Source: Chara braunii
Lineage: Eukaryota; Streptophyta; Charophyceae; Charales; Characeae
Reading direction: 5' to 3'
Length of the DNA: 20,021 nt
Assembly (NCBI GenBank): GCA_003427395.1
Contig: BFEA01000452.1
Coordinates: 837,172 to 857,192 of the forward strand
The first letter of the stretch is position 1; each line of letters opens with the position of its first letter. The notes beneath the pieces were generated by a model, which was not told the origin of the DNA, made no database searches, and saw only the letters and a program-made list of their open reading frames with translations. The translations under genes and the position numbers were made by a program. Of this stretch, positions 8,516-18,185 are shown one piece after another.

Positions 8516-9264
8516 TTATCGACAGATCAAGTTATTGTCTTTGATGTCACTCGCCTTGAACCGTTGTTAGTTTCGGGGACTTGTGCTTGGATCAGGCGTA
8601 TGACAAGAAATAATTGACACGAATCATCACCGTTGCATTCAATCACAATAAGCTGAGCCAATGAATACCCATCATCATTAGGTGACGTATAGAGAGAAGA
8701 ATATTAGAAGTCGATCCCTTCCATTCATATTTTCAAGAAATGCCCACACAACAAGATTGTTGTACCCAAAAGCCATCAATTTTGACCCGGCCAGCCTTTT
8801 CTCTACCCATCTTTTGAAACAACAATTGGGTCGAGGTAGCGTACCTTGTCGTTCTCTACCTCCAGAGTTCCGCCTGAACTTCGGCAGAGCTCCCGGAATC
8901 GTCCTATGTATATAATTTAATTAATCGATTGCTGGCACTTAGAGCTAGTTGAGGCCAGGATTAATTCCATGGGAAACATTCCATCAAATAATAAAAGTCG
9001 AGGAGAGAGACATCTGAACGGACCAAACAAAGATAAGCATGGAGGAGGATAAGGAGGTGGGTACTATCGCAAAAGGATAGTGTTACCTTTCCTCTCCAAT
9101 GCCCTATGCTTCCTTCCAATCTCTGACCTCGTACGATGTTCAATGATACCAATAGTACTAATAGAAGTAGTAGTAACAATAAGCAAGTTAAATAATCATG
9201 ATAGTAGTAACAAGGCAAAAAATAACAATCGTGGCACAATTAATAATAATAATACCATGTCAAT
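8516..9264. other. Largely uncharacterised stretch, one minus open frame
   Basis: It holds an 80-codon minus open stretch (8678-8920) of doubtful status and an AGT/AAT-rich low-complexity patch (about 9148-9256). There is no recognisable gene or element boundary. Confidence 0.4.
8678..8920 (-). CDS. Possible coding remnant, minus strand (unrecognised)
   Basis: The frame is open for 80 codons between TAA stops with no early ATG; the first ATG is at 8776, leaving 32 residues. The translation has non-random-looking stretches such as KRLAGSKLMAFGYNNLVVW and AFLENMNGRDRLL. I recognise no domain. Another minus frame over 8800-8890 also gives a plausible string (EVENDKVRYLDPIVV), so a frameshifted coding piece is possible. 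Chance is a serious alternative at this length. Confidence 0.2.
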   Translation of the reverse strand, partial: LNYIHRTIPGALPKFRRNSGGRERQGTLPRPNCCFKRWVEKRLAGSKLMAFGYNNLVVWAFLENMNGRDRLLIFFSLYVT

Positions 9265-9796
9265 TTGAATAAAAGAACGAGGATGTCTTTTGTTGATGTT
9301 TCTCCCGATCGAACTCTCCCTCTTTCACTCGCTTCCCTCTCACTTCTTCTTCTCTTCCTCTCACTTTCACCCTCTCAACTCTTCTGGTTTCCATACAGCC
9401 CTAGGCACCGCAAACCCACCTTCTCTCATGCATGTCCCCTAGGACCAAGCGCGTGTGCTCGTTCACTTACATGCTTGCCAGACCACGCAGTTGCTTGCCT
9501 GCAGCTCTGCATCCCGAGATATAACCCGTCAGCGTCCCGCTGTCAACACCCTAGCTCATGCTAGCAGTGGGCCTGGTACCCCTTTCTGAGTTTTTATCGG
9601 CAGGTCGCTGTTCGGGACTGGGAGCCACGACCGTTTCACTCATGGAATATGACCTTTGATTCGGGGACGTGATTCTTCCTTGAGTACTGGTTCAGACTTG
9701 ATCTAGAGGATATCGGATTATGTCCTTTCAGAATTGAGAACCCAGACTGCATTTGACCTTTGATACTCCGAGTTTTCAAGGTTCGAGACACGGAAG

Positions 9797-9798
<2 letters not shown>
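9265..9798. other. Pyrimidine-rich stretch, no gene recognised
   Basis: A CT-rich run near 9300-9375 passes into mixed sequence. The 99-codon + frame from 9265 is Ser/Leu-rich because of the CT-rich DNA and then Cys/His-rich without a motif, so it is not called. Confidence 0.4.
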
Positions 9799-9845
<47 letters not shown>

Positions 9846-9857
9846 TAAAATAATAAT
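9799..9857. repeat. (AAT)n microsatellite 1
   Basis: About 14 AAT units with AAAAT variants at the right edge, followed by AATGCAAGGAACC. The same downstream string recurs after microsatellite 3. Confidence 0.9.
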
Positions 9858-10315
9858 GCAAGGAACCCATTTGTTGGACTCTCGCTGAAGTGTTTTAGAT
9901 AGCATAATTGGACAGAAAATCACATAGATCCCAATGTTTAACGAAGAGATGAATGAGAACCAGGAAGCATAATTTCGTTATCATGATCAGACTTAGGTGG
10001 AGAATGTTGCGAGCTGAATGCCTAGTGCCAATATGCATAGCGCAAATCGGATTCACAAGTCTTCTTCAACCAACAGGGCCTAGTAATCATCAGCGTCAGT
10101 TTCCTCTCATCAAGTACAACACTCAATCATGTGAGTACTACCATAACTCTCTCTCCCCCTCTTGTCTATCTTCTTTGCTCTCCCTCTTTCTCGCTCTCTG
10201 TGCGCAGGCATCCTCGCGTTTTCCTGTATGTGTCAAACTGCACCGTGCATCCGCGAGATTCAGTCTCTCCAAGCATCACAACGTTTGTGTGTATCTCAAT
10301 CTATCATTCCATGTA
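9858..10315. other. Module sequence, no gene recognised
   Basis: It contains the module motif CAATGTTTAACGA near 9933, a GTGAGTA string at about 10131 and a CT-rich tract (10146-10200). Overlapping + frames here follow the pyrimidine bias. Confidence 0.35.
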
Positions 10316-10392
10316 TGTCACAGTCTGTGTTCCTCTGTATATGTCACAGTCTGTGTCCCTCTGTACATGTCACAGTCTGTGTCCTCCTGCGT
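10316..10392. repeat. Minisatellite, 26-bp unit, 3 copies
   Basis: TGTCACAGTCTGTGT starts at 10316, 10342 and 10368, an exact 26-bp period with small differences between units. Further CTGTGT variants continue to about 10500. Confidence 0.85.
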
Positions 10393-10698
10393 ATCTGTGT
10401 TATCATGACTGTGTGAGTCACAACATCTGTGTGGTTGTGTGAATGTGTCTTTATCACTAAGTGTCGTGAGTCTGTGTGTCTCTGCATTCGTGGGTGCGTG
10501 TGAACAAGTTGTCGGTGAGTACAGTTGATTGGATAAGAGTCGTCGTCTAGCGCCAATGTCATAGTTATTTCAGGACAAATTTGGATCCGAGTTATGTTTC
10601 CCGGTTGTGCTCATTCCTGAGCTTAGTGTGGGTGCCATGCGCCAGTGTGATCATCATCTGTCCACTTGTTCTGAAGACGACAGATCCGAATGCAGTAG
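10393..10698. other. GT-rich stretch, no gene recognised
   Basis: Degenerate TGTGT-rich sequence trailing the minisatellite, then mixed sequence up to the second AAT tract. Confidence 0.35.
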
Positions 10699-10731
10699 TA
10701 ATAATAATAATAATAATATTAGTAATCATAC

Positions 10732-10787
<56 letters not shown>

Positions 10788-10797
10788 GTGATAATAA
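10699..10797. repeat. (AAT)n microsatellite 2
   Basis: The longest AAT tract of the window, interrupted near 10718-10732 (ATATTAGTAATCATACT) and ending AATAGTGATAATAAA. Poly-Asn, poly-Ile and poly-Tyr frames across it are artefacts. Confidence 0.9.
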
Positions 10798-11286
10798 ACA
10801 CCGTGAATAATATTCAGAAACCCATATCCCGAGATCACACAAATGACTGAGTATTCGTGCCTAAGCAGAGAGTACAAAATGTGCCAAGAACCATCCACAT
10901 AAAGCAGCATAATGAGGTAACAGCCAATGTTCAAGCCCGTAGGCCACGCTACTCAGCATCCAAGTGGCTCCTCTCCGTCCGTTCGTCCCGCACGCTTGCC
11001 TACACTAGTCGTTTGTCCCTCCTATAGCCATGCCCACACACAGGCTCACTTTGACACTTGAAGACCAATGTGTACGGCTGTCGACACCACGACCGACTTC
11101 AATTCGTGCACCAAGTATGTATCTCGTGCCATTCACAATCCTCAATCTCAACACAGATGCCATGTGTGCCCAAGGACCGCCGCGCGCACATCCCGTTCGT
11201 TCATTCACTCTCTCTGTGTTATCCTGTCTTTGTCTGTCTGCCACGTGTCCGGTAGTTGTATCGGTATATCCGGGCGTGACTGTGTA
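10798..11286. other. Module sequence, no gene recognised
   Basis: It carries the module motif CCAATGTTCAAGCCC at 10924-10938. The rest is mixed sequence, with overlapping Cys/Ser-rich frames on both strands and no domain. Confidence 0.35.
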
Positions 11287-11400
11287 GGATGGTGTATGAC
11301 TGTGTCACAGTGTCCCAGTATAGGACTGTGTGAGACTGCGTCACAATGTCCCTGTGTAGAACTATGTATGACTGTGTCAAAGCGTCCCGGTGCGGGTTGC
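11287..11400. repeat. Minisatellite, 36-bp unit, 3 copies
   Basis: GACTG starts at 11298, 11334 and 11370, each followed by (T/C)GTCA(C/A)A(G/A)(T/C)GTCCC. The spacing is exactly 36 bp. The GTCACAG core is shared with the 26-bp minisatellite at 10316 and with looser copies at 11510-11560. Confidence 0.8.
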
Positions 11401-12036
11401 CACTGTCTGTCTGTTTCAGATTGTTTGTCTGTCGTGTTCGTCCATTTGCTGTTCGTTCATCCGCGTGTGTCACTGAGTATCAGCGCCGCTCATGCATGTG
11501 CCACAGTGTGACTGTGTCACAACGTTACTTTTGTATGTGTCGCAGTGTCACTCGTGTATGTGTGTCTCTTTGTGGTTCACTGTGTGTTATCGTGCTTGTC
11601 CCCGTCTCTGTCCCACTGTGAGTATCATAGTTTGTGTTCAATTGTTTTCGTCACAGTCTGGTCGTGCCAGTCTCATCTCCCTTCTCCTTTGTCTGTGTCT
11701 GTCTGTTCTTTTCTGTCTCTGCTTCCGGTATGTTCATATATGTCTGTCCGTCCAACCTGTTCGTTTGCTGGCCTTTGGTCTGCCCGCCTGTTAGCCTTGA
11801 CTCTGTATAGATGTAGTGTGTCTGTACAGGCATGCAGAGTGTTGTGTGTGTGTGGTATCCAGGGTGAGCCTATGTATGTGAACAGAGAGTGGTTGGGCGC
11901 TGAGTTGGCATAGCGAGTTGAAAGTGAACTCTTGTTTGGAAGCCATATCTCTGAGTACTGAGTGGGCGTTTGTCGCCTGTTTGCTGTGTTGCTGTCACAT
12001 GCATGAAAAGTGTGAATGAAACGAGTTTGATTATAG
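11401..12036. other. TG/TC-rich stretch, no gene recognised
   Basis: Rich in TGTCTG and GTGTCAC words, probably old minisatellite. Reading frames of about 100 codons here are Cys/Val/Ser-rich in several frames at once, which argues for compositional bias and not coding. Confidence 0.4.

Positions 12037-12068
<32 letters not shown>
12037..12068. repeat. (AAT)n microsatellite 3
   Basis: About 8 AAT units then A9, followed by ATGCAAGGGAC, matching the sequence after microsatellite 1. Confidence 0.85.
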
Positions 12069-12716
12069 TGCAAGGGACATGAATGTGGACGAAGCACAGA
12101 AATCCAAATCGCAAAATCACACTGATGTCCAAGTAATCAAAGCAAGAGCAGACAGCACAATGGAACCAAGTAACCATCCCTTTGAGAACGATACAGAAGA
12201 ATCATGAGTCAATGTCCAAGCCCAATCGGGCAACACCAACAATATAACCCAATGTAGCTTTTTTTCTTGAATGGCGCCAGGCGCCCTATCTAGTCTACAG
12301 TCTGTCCCTACAACTACAACATGAAAGCAACCAAACAACTTGACGACCAGCGAGTGATGACGTCAATACCAATGCCGACTTCCTCTCCACCAGGTACATC
12401 TCTCTCTTCACCCTCACTCTCCCTTGTTATCCCACACATCGCCCTTCACCTCCGAAAAACCACCCTCGCCCTTTACCTTCAATGTGCCCTGAGGCAGCCT
12501 GGCTATAGCCGCCAGCGCCCTGTGCCCAGGCTACAGATGGCTGGTCCTATCTAGCCTAGATTATAATGCTGCTAATGACGTCAACAACTTCCCAAAGTAC
12601 GATCAGACAGCGACCAATGTCGCACGCATCCAGCGCCGGGTACGTCTTTCTTCTCGCTCACAACCTCTTTCCCCAACGCATAGATGTCACGAGCACCCAA
12701 GATCGTCATGTACGTG
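12069..12716. other. Module sequence, no gene recognised
   Basis: It includes the block CCAAGTAATC...GACAGCACAATGG (12130-12163), which matches 6744-6777 next to the left LTR, and the motif CAATGTCCAAGCCC at 12210. A 73-codon minus frame (12117-12338) spans it without a domain. Confidence 0.4.
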
Positions 12717-12770
<54 letters not shown>

Positions 12771-12785
12771 AATAAATAATAATAC
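12717..12785. repeat. (AAT)n microsatellite 4
   Basis: About 15 AAT units then AAATAAAAATAAATAATAAT. Same orientation as the other three tracts. Confidence 0.9.
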
Positions 12786-13115
12786 GATGAAACGGCGAGA
12801 GGTCATTTCCATATTACATCATCACATCGAACTGAAAGCCAGATGGTCATATGGTGTTCAGAGAGCAGCATTGCACCAATAAAACATCGATGGAGATTCG
12901 TGATACTGAAAACCAAATGTCAATGAGAGCAAGCTTTTGTGAGTATCACTTGCTGTGTCCTGGCCCTCTCCCCTACTTGGCGCTCGACACCCAGCCTACT
13001 CCTACACAGCTACTACAGACTACAAAAGACAATGCAACTGTTAACATCAGCGCAGCCCGAAGAACTTGAAGATGTCGCCCATGCAGCCCATCGCCTATTC
13101 AAGGTAAGTGCCCTC
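12786..13115. other. Module sequence, no gene recognised
   Basis: It contains GTGAGTATCACTTGC (12939) and CAAGGTAAGTG (13100), which look like splice donors, but no convincing exon or frame is attached to them. Confidence 0.3.
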
Positions 13116-13118
13116 ACG

Positions 13119-13146
<28 letters not shown>
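13116..13146. repeat. (CAT)n microsatellite
   Basis: About 9-10 CAT units, followed directly by a pyrimidine-rich tract (13147-13235). Confidence 0.85.
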
Positions 13147-13149
<3 letters not shown>

Positions 13150-13598
13150 CTTTTCTCCTCTCTCTCTCCTTTCTCTCTCCTTCTCCGATCTTTCTCATCT
13201 CCTCTTTCTTCTTCTCAATCTCTCCCTCTCTCACTACGTGTACGCGTTTTGCATATAGTAAAGGTGCAGACCAGAACAAGGACTGACCTTTCATACACAC
13301 CACAAGATAGCGTAGCGGAAAACTTAGATACCAATGATCCGAACAATCAATGTTGCAATACAACCCCAACATACATCACCATCGTTCCCGGATGTGAAGG
13401 GGTCTGGCTCTATATACAGGAAGGAGGCGCCAGGTCAGACATACACAGACGAAAAGAAGGGTATCAAACGAAGAAGAGGAAGGAGGAGATGGGAAAGTAG
13501 TCAACACCAAGTCTCGTTGCAGGTCCCAAATAATCCCCGTCCAATGTTTGAGCCCCCACGTCGAGTCCGGATCCAATGTTGTCAAGTCTCCAGTCACA

Positions 13599-13601
<3 letters not shown>

Positions 13602-13646
<45 letters not shown>
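13602..13646. repeat. (CT)n microsatellite, about 22 units
   Basis: A pure CT run. Close by are a purine-rich tract (about 13684-13722) and a second CT-rich tract (13723-13795). Together these make a strand-asymmetric region able to fold on itself. Confidence 0.9.
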
Positions 13647-13649
<3 letters not shown>

Positions 13650-13795
13650 GTCCGCAGATACTGAGAAGTCAGACAGGGAAGGGGTGAAGAAGAGATGGTG
13701 GAATTAGAAGAGGAAGAAGAAGAACTCTCTCTCTCGTTCTCTCTCCTCTCTCTCTCTCTCTTCCTCTCTATCTTTTCTCTCTCTTCTCTCCCCAA

Positions 13796-14294
13796 CCCCT
13801 TACGTCCGCCATGCAACAAGGAAATTCTCCGGATTGAAGTAATGACCCACAAACGGTTTCTCTTTGTATCTCCATCTCTCTGTCCGTCTCGCCTACCCTT
13901 CCAGTTGGCCGTATTTGCACAGGTAAGGTAAGAGGCAGCGGGGTAGGTAAAGGAGGGAAGCACAGGTGTCCCCTTTACATCCAGAAGTTCAGCAGAGAGG
14001 AGGGCAGCTGGTGGCAGTTAGGTGGTGGTTGGTGGCAGCGGGTGTGCAGAGGAAGATCACAAAGGTACCCCTTCGAGCATGTGTTGGCAATCTGGGTGCT
14101 ACGGCAAGCCGATGATCACTCTAATTTAATTGCTCCTGCCGTACGGTCGGGGCGTATATTAATTTATTCTGACTAATGTACTGACGCTTAAGTCTTTGTG
14201 TGTGTCATAGATCTTACTGCCACAATATTAATCCGACTGACCCCTCGACCTCTTCTGTCGACGGGTATGACTACTGATCCTAACCATTTACTGC
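13796..14294. other. No gene recognised
   Basis: Mixed sequence between the CT-rich block and the minus copy of segment S, with GGTGGCAG-type short repeats near 14009-14040. Confidence 0.35.
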
Positions 14295-14646
14295 GCGCGT
14301 GATAATAACGCGCACTCATACTCTCGAAATTTTCTCGCCGATTTGCCCTGGCCTCATTGACCAAGGGATTCGCTTCGAGCGTCACGCTCAAGCGTGCACA
14401 CCATTTCCATTCAAGACTGGCTTCATCATGGTAGCCGATGCCGTCACCGTGTCGAATGCAAAAGCATGGTCAAATACCCTTGTAAAGGTATTTGGTCCGA
14501 CAGTATCCCAGACCCCATTAAGCGACGTCCCCGTCACCCAGAGAACTATATGCAAATAAAAGATGTTTTTCGACAAACAAATTGTCAAATCCGAATCCTA
14601 GAATGGAATGTGGTTCAGGATTGACGTCGTCACCTCACTTTTCATT

Positions 14647-14735
14647 ATTACTGCCGGGATTTTAACCCGGGTCTCCCACATTATAAAATAACTGAATGAC
14701 TTGAAGTGGGGATACTTGATCCGTCCTACAGTATA
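14647..14735 (-). pseudogene. tRNA-Asp-like structure in segment S (minus copy)
   Basis: On the minus strand the T arm is CCGGG-TTAAAAT-CCCGG, directly joined to CAGTA, which pairs with TACTG at the 5' side. The anticodon stem CCCAC/GTGGG (14706-14710 with 14675-14679) encloses a 26-nt loop instead of 7, as though an intron-like insert were present. GGGAGACCCGGGTT matches the Asp tRNA 3' half. The T-loop lacks the conserved C, so a pseudo-tRNA is the safer call. Confidence 0.55.
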
Positions 14736-14954
14736 TGAAATAGTCAAGTATGACAACGCACCTTTCCTTCCCCCACACCCTTAGTCTTTGGCTCAGGTAT
14801 TCGTTGGTTGTTTTCCGAGTCCGTGTCCGCGTGCGAACTCAACCCGTCAAACGCGGGTCCTAACCGAGACCTTGGGTGTTCAACTCTTGATATCACAATC
14901 CAAAGTTGTCTGTCGTCCTGCCCGAAGCCGAATACAGGAGGACAACGGTCTCCA

Positions 14955-15191
14955 TCATGACCCACCACAGTCATGCTGATCAGGTCGGAGCTGCGGCCCA
15001 CCGCGTTGTTGCTTATCGGTGGTTATCCTCGTTTGTTGCACAACGATGGGATATTCACCCTATCTTTTCAAAATATAGATTTCAAGATTAATCTCGACCT
15101 CTTCGACATCCACCTGAATAGGTCCCTTCACTGGGGTGGCCATCCCCTCTAGTCCCTCTTCTAGGTCATAGTCGAAGGGTCCGCTGCCTGG
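14955..15191 (-). pseudogene. Coding remnant in segment S, minus copy
   Basis: A minus frame between stops, broken once by TAG at 15062-15060. It reads GPFDYDLEEGLEGMATPVKG and continues with an acidic, Val/Ile-rich stretch ending EIYILKR. After the TAG it continues GEYPIVVQQ... then QQRGGPQLRPDQ. The amino-acid alternation and the frame conserved with 5308-5385 support a real coding origin. I do not recognise the domain. By context it is a retroelement polyprotein piece. Confidence 0.5.
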
Positions 15192-15265
15192 TTATGCTAG
15201 GTCAGCAGCCCACGTTGGGAGTTACGTCCCAACGATGTCAATTTTCCACCATAGGCTTGGTAATT

Positions 15266-16480
15266 TATGCCCTCAGGTTAACCCTTGAAGTGGATGAATG
15301 ATGTTTTTTAAATAAACCAAATAAATGAGATTTTCAATAAATTGAGCAATCGTCAGGCTTCCACTCAGGGTTGTGCCCTCCAAGTCTTTGATCATAGCTC
15401 GGTGAGGCATGCACCTCGGGGTCATTTGTATTATATATATAAAAAAAAATATTATTTTTAAATGAAATAAATATTTGTTGACTCTTTGCTTGTCTGAAAC
15501 CTCCAAACAAACATCTCATTCAAAGGAAAAATCATTGCAAAATGTTTCAACTCATTGAAAAAAGTTTGTCCATGTCGTAGCATGGTTTCTCAAACATATA
15601 ATCAATCCTTCCAACATCTTGGTCATGTAATCTTTCACTGACTTTCACTCAAAGTATTGATCCGCCCGTTCCTCTACCACCACCTTTAGACCTCAGATGA
15701 GTCCAATAGTGATAGACAAAGGGAGATACTGACTCACAAAAGATTTAATCATAGACAAGGATTCACTCACAATGTGAAACTGTTTGTGATCACCAACTCA
15801 TCCCCTTTGGATACATATATAAATATAAAGTATGTTGTAATGAATCAGACTTGCTACTCATCCCTCTCGTCCTCATACTTATCCTCAAACATTCATGTAT
15901 TCCCTTATACCACCATCTATTCTAACTTTTATCCTATCAACTCAAGGAGAAAACTTGTCCCTTTTTCATACTGCACTCTACTCGTCCATGTTTTTTCTTA
16001 CCCAACAAAACACCTTAATTTATCTAGAAGTTCATACATCTGCTTGTCTTTAATTTTAAGAAAGTGATGGTCAACACCAATATGCTATCGTGCATCACTC
16101 TGCCATCCTCGGATTATCTGTCCAGTGATGACCACCAATCTTCCGCGTACGTGAAACTTCATCATTCCCAACTGAATGTACCTTGCTAGTATCTTACAAT
16201 CATCCTTGAAGTACCTTTCTTTCGTGTCAAAGAAGCATCCACTTCTGACCTCATTGCTTCTGGTCTTCTTCTGCTACCCCTAGATCTTGCTTACACAGAC
16301 AAGCGCCTATCAAACACTTCCCATCACTACACAGAGTCTTTCCTTCCTACAATATTCTCCCTGAAGGTAATATTCAAACCATACCTTACTACCATTGCTA
16401 ATTTCCAACGCCTAAGACCTTTCAAACAGATCATCATAGTATACGGCGATAGCAATTCATTTGTAATTCCTGAAGGTCAT
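15266..16480. other. AT-rich interior, no gene recognised
   Basis: No frame with a domain on either strand; the 97-codon + frame at 15774-16067 is Tyr/Ser/Leu-rich without motifs. A short (AT)n/A9 patch lies at 15430-15450. Confidence 0.35.
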
Positions 16481-16491
16481 AAATTATTATA

Positions 16492-16629
16492 ATGACTGTT
16501 ACTCATAGTGAAGGTTTACTATCATAGTAATCACAATAATTAATAATTATAATAGTTGAGTAAGCATATGCATACATCAGTGATGACCGAAAACTTATGA
16601 TATCTGTTGCGATCATAGATAACAGTCAT
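16492..16629. repeat. Inverted repeat, 138 bp
   Basis: ATGACTGTTA (16492-16501) and TAACAGTCAT (16620-16629) are perfect inverted arms, extended imperfectly by CTCATAG/CATAGA. The interior is AT-rich with smaller palindromes. It could be a small MITE; no convincing target duplication was seen. Confidence 0.4.
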
Positions 16630-17564
16630 GCTATAGTCAATAAAGTTTTTAATGATAATTGGTTTTGGATGCAAAGATAATGAGAGTGCTACATTCCACT
16701 CTCTGGGCTTTGACAGGAGTATATTGTGTCAAGGGGCAGTGTAACCCCCTAAAGGAATAACATCTTAGATTCCCGAGCCCCGCTTAAGGACCAAGCCTCA
16801 CTGCTTCACCCTCCGATTCCAGTATCCGTTCCTTGCAAACTGTGGTCAATTAGTAGACAACCTCATCGTACACGTCCTAGGATGACATACCCATTTCTCG
16901 TGATGATGAACCCACTTGACACAAATATAGTTGGGGAATCACCCCCTACCTCCTTGCGGCATGCGGTAGTTGCCTCCATCATAGACCATAGTCTAACAAG
17001 GTTCAAACACTTTCCCCCTTCTTAGTAGTAATGTAGTCATCATTCCGCAAAGGGTCAGGTGACAACACCCCACTATGGACCAGGAACATAGTTCCAGCGC
17101 GGGTCTCACTACTACCTTAGGAGACAAATTTATAGCTCCTTCAAGCCATCTGTCAGGGAAAGGATAACTTAGGATTGTAACTCCCCCAAGGATAGACTCT
17201 ACACATTGACCACCTCTTTGAAAGAATTTCTTCTCCCAAGGAGTCGGTCACTCAATTCACCCGCGAACCCGCATTGGACGTGGATTCTGCGTAGCTTCTC
17301 TATCCTTTATAAGAAGAGCAATCCAGACAAACGAGCTCAAAATATAGATGAATAATGAAATTTGATTAGCTCAGACGGATGAATTTAAGTGCACAGTCTA
17401 GAATAAATAAACTCAGATAGACAACTCAAGTAATTAACCATGAATAAAATGCATCAGATAGATAGTTTCGCGTGAATAGGTTTAAGATAGACTGACATGA
17501 ATGGATAATTTTAAATGGATAACTCAAATGAATGACCTTAAGAGAATGGATTTGAACGTTTAGA
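16630..17564. other. Element leader-like region, no gene recognised
   Basis: On the minus strand this lies downstream of the possible gag start. It has no long frame. Stretches are rich in short GATGGATAA-type words (17340-17540). Confidence 0.3.
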
Positions 17565-17794
17565 TTAACGTCTCTCACATTCGTAATACGCCATCTTCCA
17601 TGGAGACGGGGTACGCTCACTCCACTCGTCCTGATGCCTACGAGCCTCTACCCCCTCTTCCTTCTCTTCTAGCCCTTTATCTTCCTTTTCCAATCCTTCC
17701 ACTCTTTGGTCAAATCTATAGGCCTCTCGGCGACCTTCCCTTACCTTCCGCTTCTTCCTCTCCCAGTACCAGTCCCACGACCTTTGGGTACCAT
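17565..17794 (-). pseudogene. Possible gag N-terminus of the minus-strand LTR element (frameshifted)
   Basis: ATG at 17794-17792 opens a short basic leader, MVPKGRGTGTGRGRSGR, stopped by TAA at 17743-17741. That stop lies within AAG|GTAAGG, a splice-donor-like string. In another minus frame the sequence continues as a strongly charged helix, RVEGLEKEDKGLEEKEEGVE, ending at 17565. The leader followed by a coiled coil, about 370 nt inside the primer-binding site, fits a gag start. No capsid motif or zinc knuckle follows, so this is a positional inference. Confidence 0.35.
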
Positions 17795-18163
17795 GATATC
17801 GTGAGGGCAATAGTTAGACAATAGAGCCTTTAAAGTTACCTGACCCAATACCGTCGGTCTCTGAGAGATTCTAGATAATCTCAAATTACTATTAATGAAA
17901 ATACCTCTCCAGCTTCTAGGGCGATCCTTGTCATAAGTTCTCACTGACTGTCGTCTTACTTGTACCACCTATTTGCTCAAAGAACCTTATTCTATTCTAT
18001 AAATCCTTAAGTAGTTTATATGCAACGACCACTCTTATGTACTCCCTACTCAGAATCCTTGATCAAATTATATCCCGGTAATTAGATTAGAGTTATCGTT
18101 TTGCCTAGATCATTGACTTACCAAACCCGAGTTCGTTGACTGAGGACCTCGACTAGGAAGCGA

Positions 18164-18183
18164 GATCCCCGGCAACGGCGCCA
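18164..18183 (-). promoter_or_regulatory. Primer-binding site for tRNA-Asp
   Basis: On the minus strand the sequence is TGGCGCCGTTGCCGGGGATC, the complement of the 3' end of plant tRNA-Asp including CCA. It is the site where that tRNA primes minus-strand cDNA in Athila/Tat-type Ty3 elements. It lies 2 nt from the LTR end (GG spacer), which fixes the element as minus-oriented and 18186-18762 as its 5' LTR. Confidence 0.85.
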
Positions 18184-18185
18184 CC

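Larger units (their letters stand above)
14295..15265 (-). repeat. Segment S, minus copy (diverged inverted partner of 5106-6045)
   Basis: Read on the minus strand it repeats the order of the + copy: GGGCTGCTGAC, AACAACGCGGTGGGCCG, GGTTAGGACCCGCGT, tRNA-like region, GACGGGGACGTCGCTTAAT, then TACCTTTACAAGGGTATTT. Its orientation agrees with the surrounding minus-strand LTR element, while the partner lies in + orientation outside that element. The 14295 edge is approximate. Confidence 0.7.

Noticed and set aside
9265-9564. 99-codon + frame, Ser/Leu then Cys-rich
   Set aside because: Its composition follows a CT-rich tract; no domain and no conserved frame.
10581-10934. Poly-Ile, poly-Asn and poly-Tyr frames
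   Set aside because: Direct translations of the (AAT)n microsatellite.
9953-11913. Several overlapping 80-150 codon Cys/Val/Ser-rich frames
   Set aside because: They come from TG/TC-rich minisatellite DNA open in several frames at once; they look like compositional artefacts, not cysteine-rich peptides.
13013-13963. 119- and 195-codon minus frames rich in Arg/Glu and Ser
   Set aside because: Produced by the (CAT)n, (CT)n and CT-rich tracts on the opposite strand.
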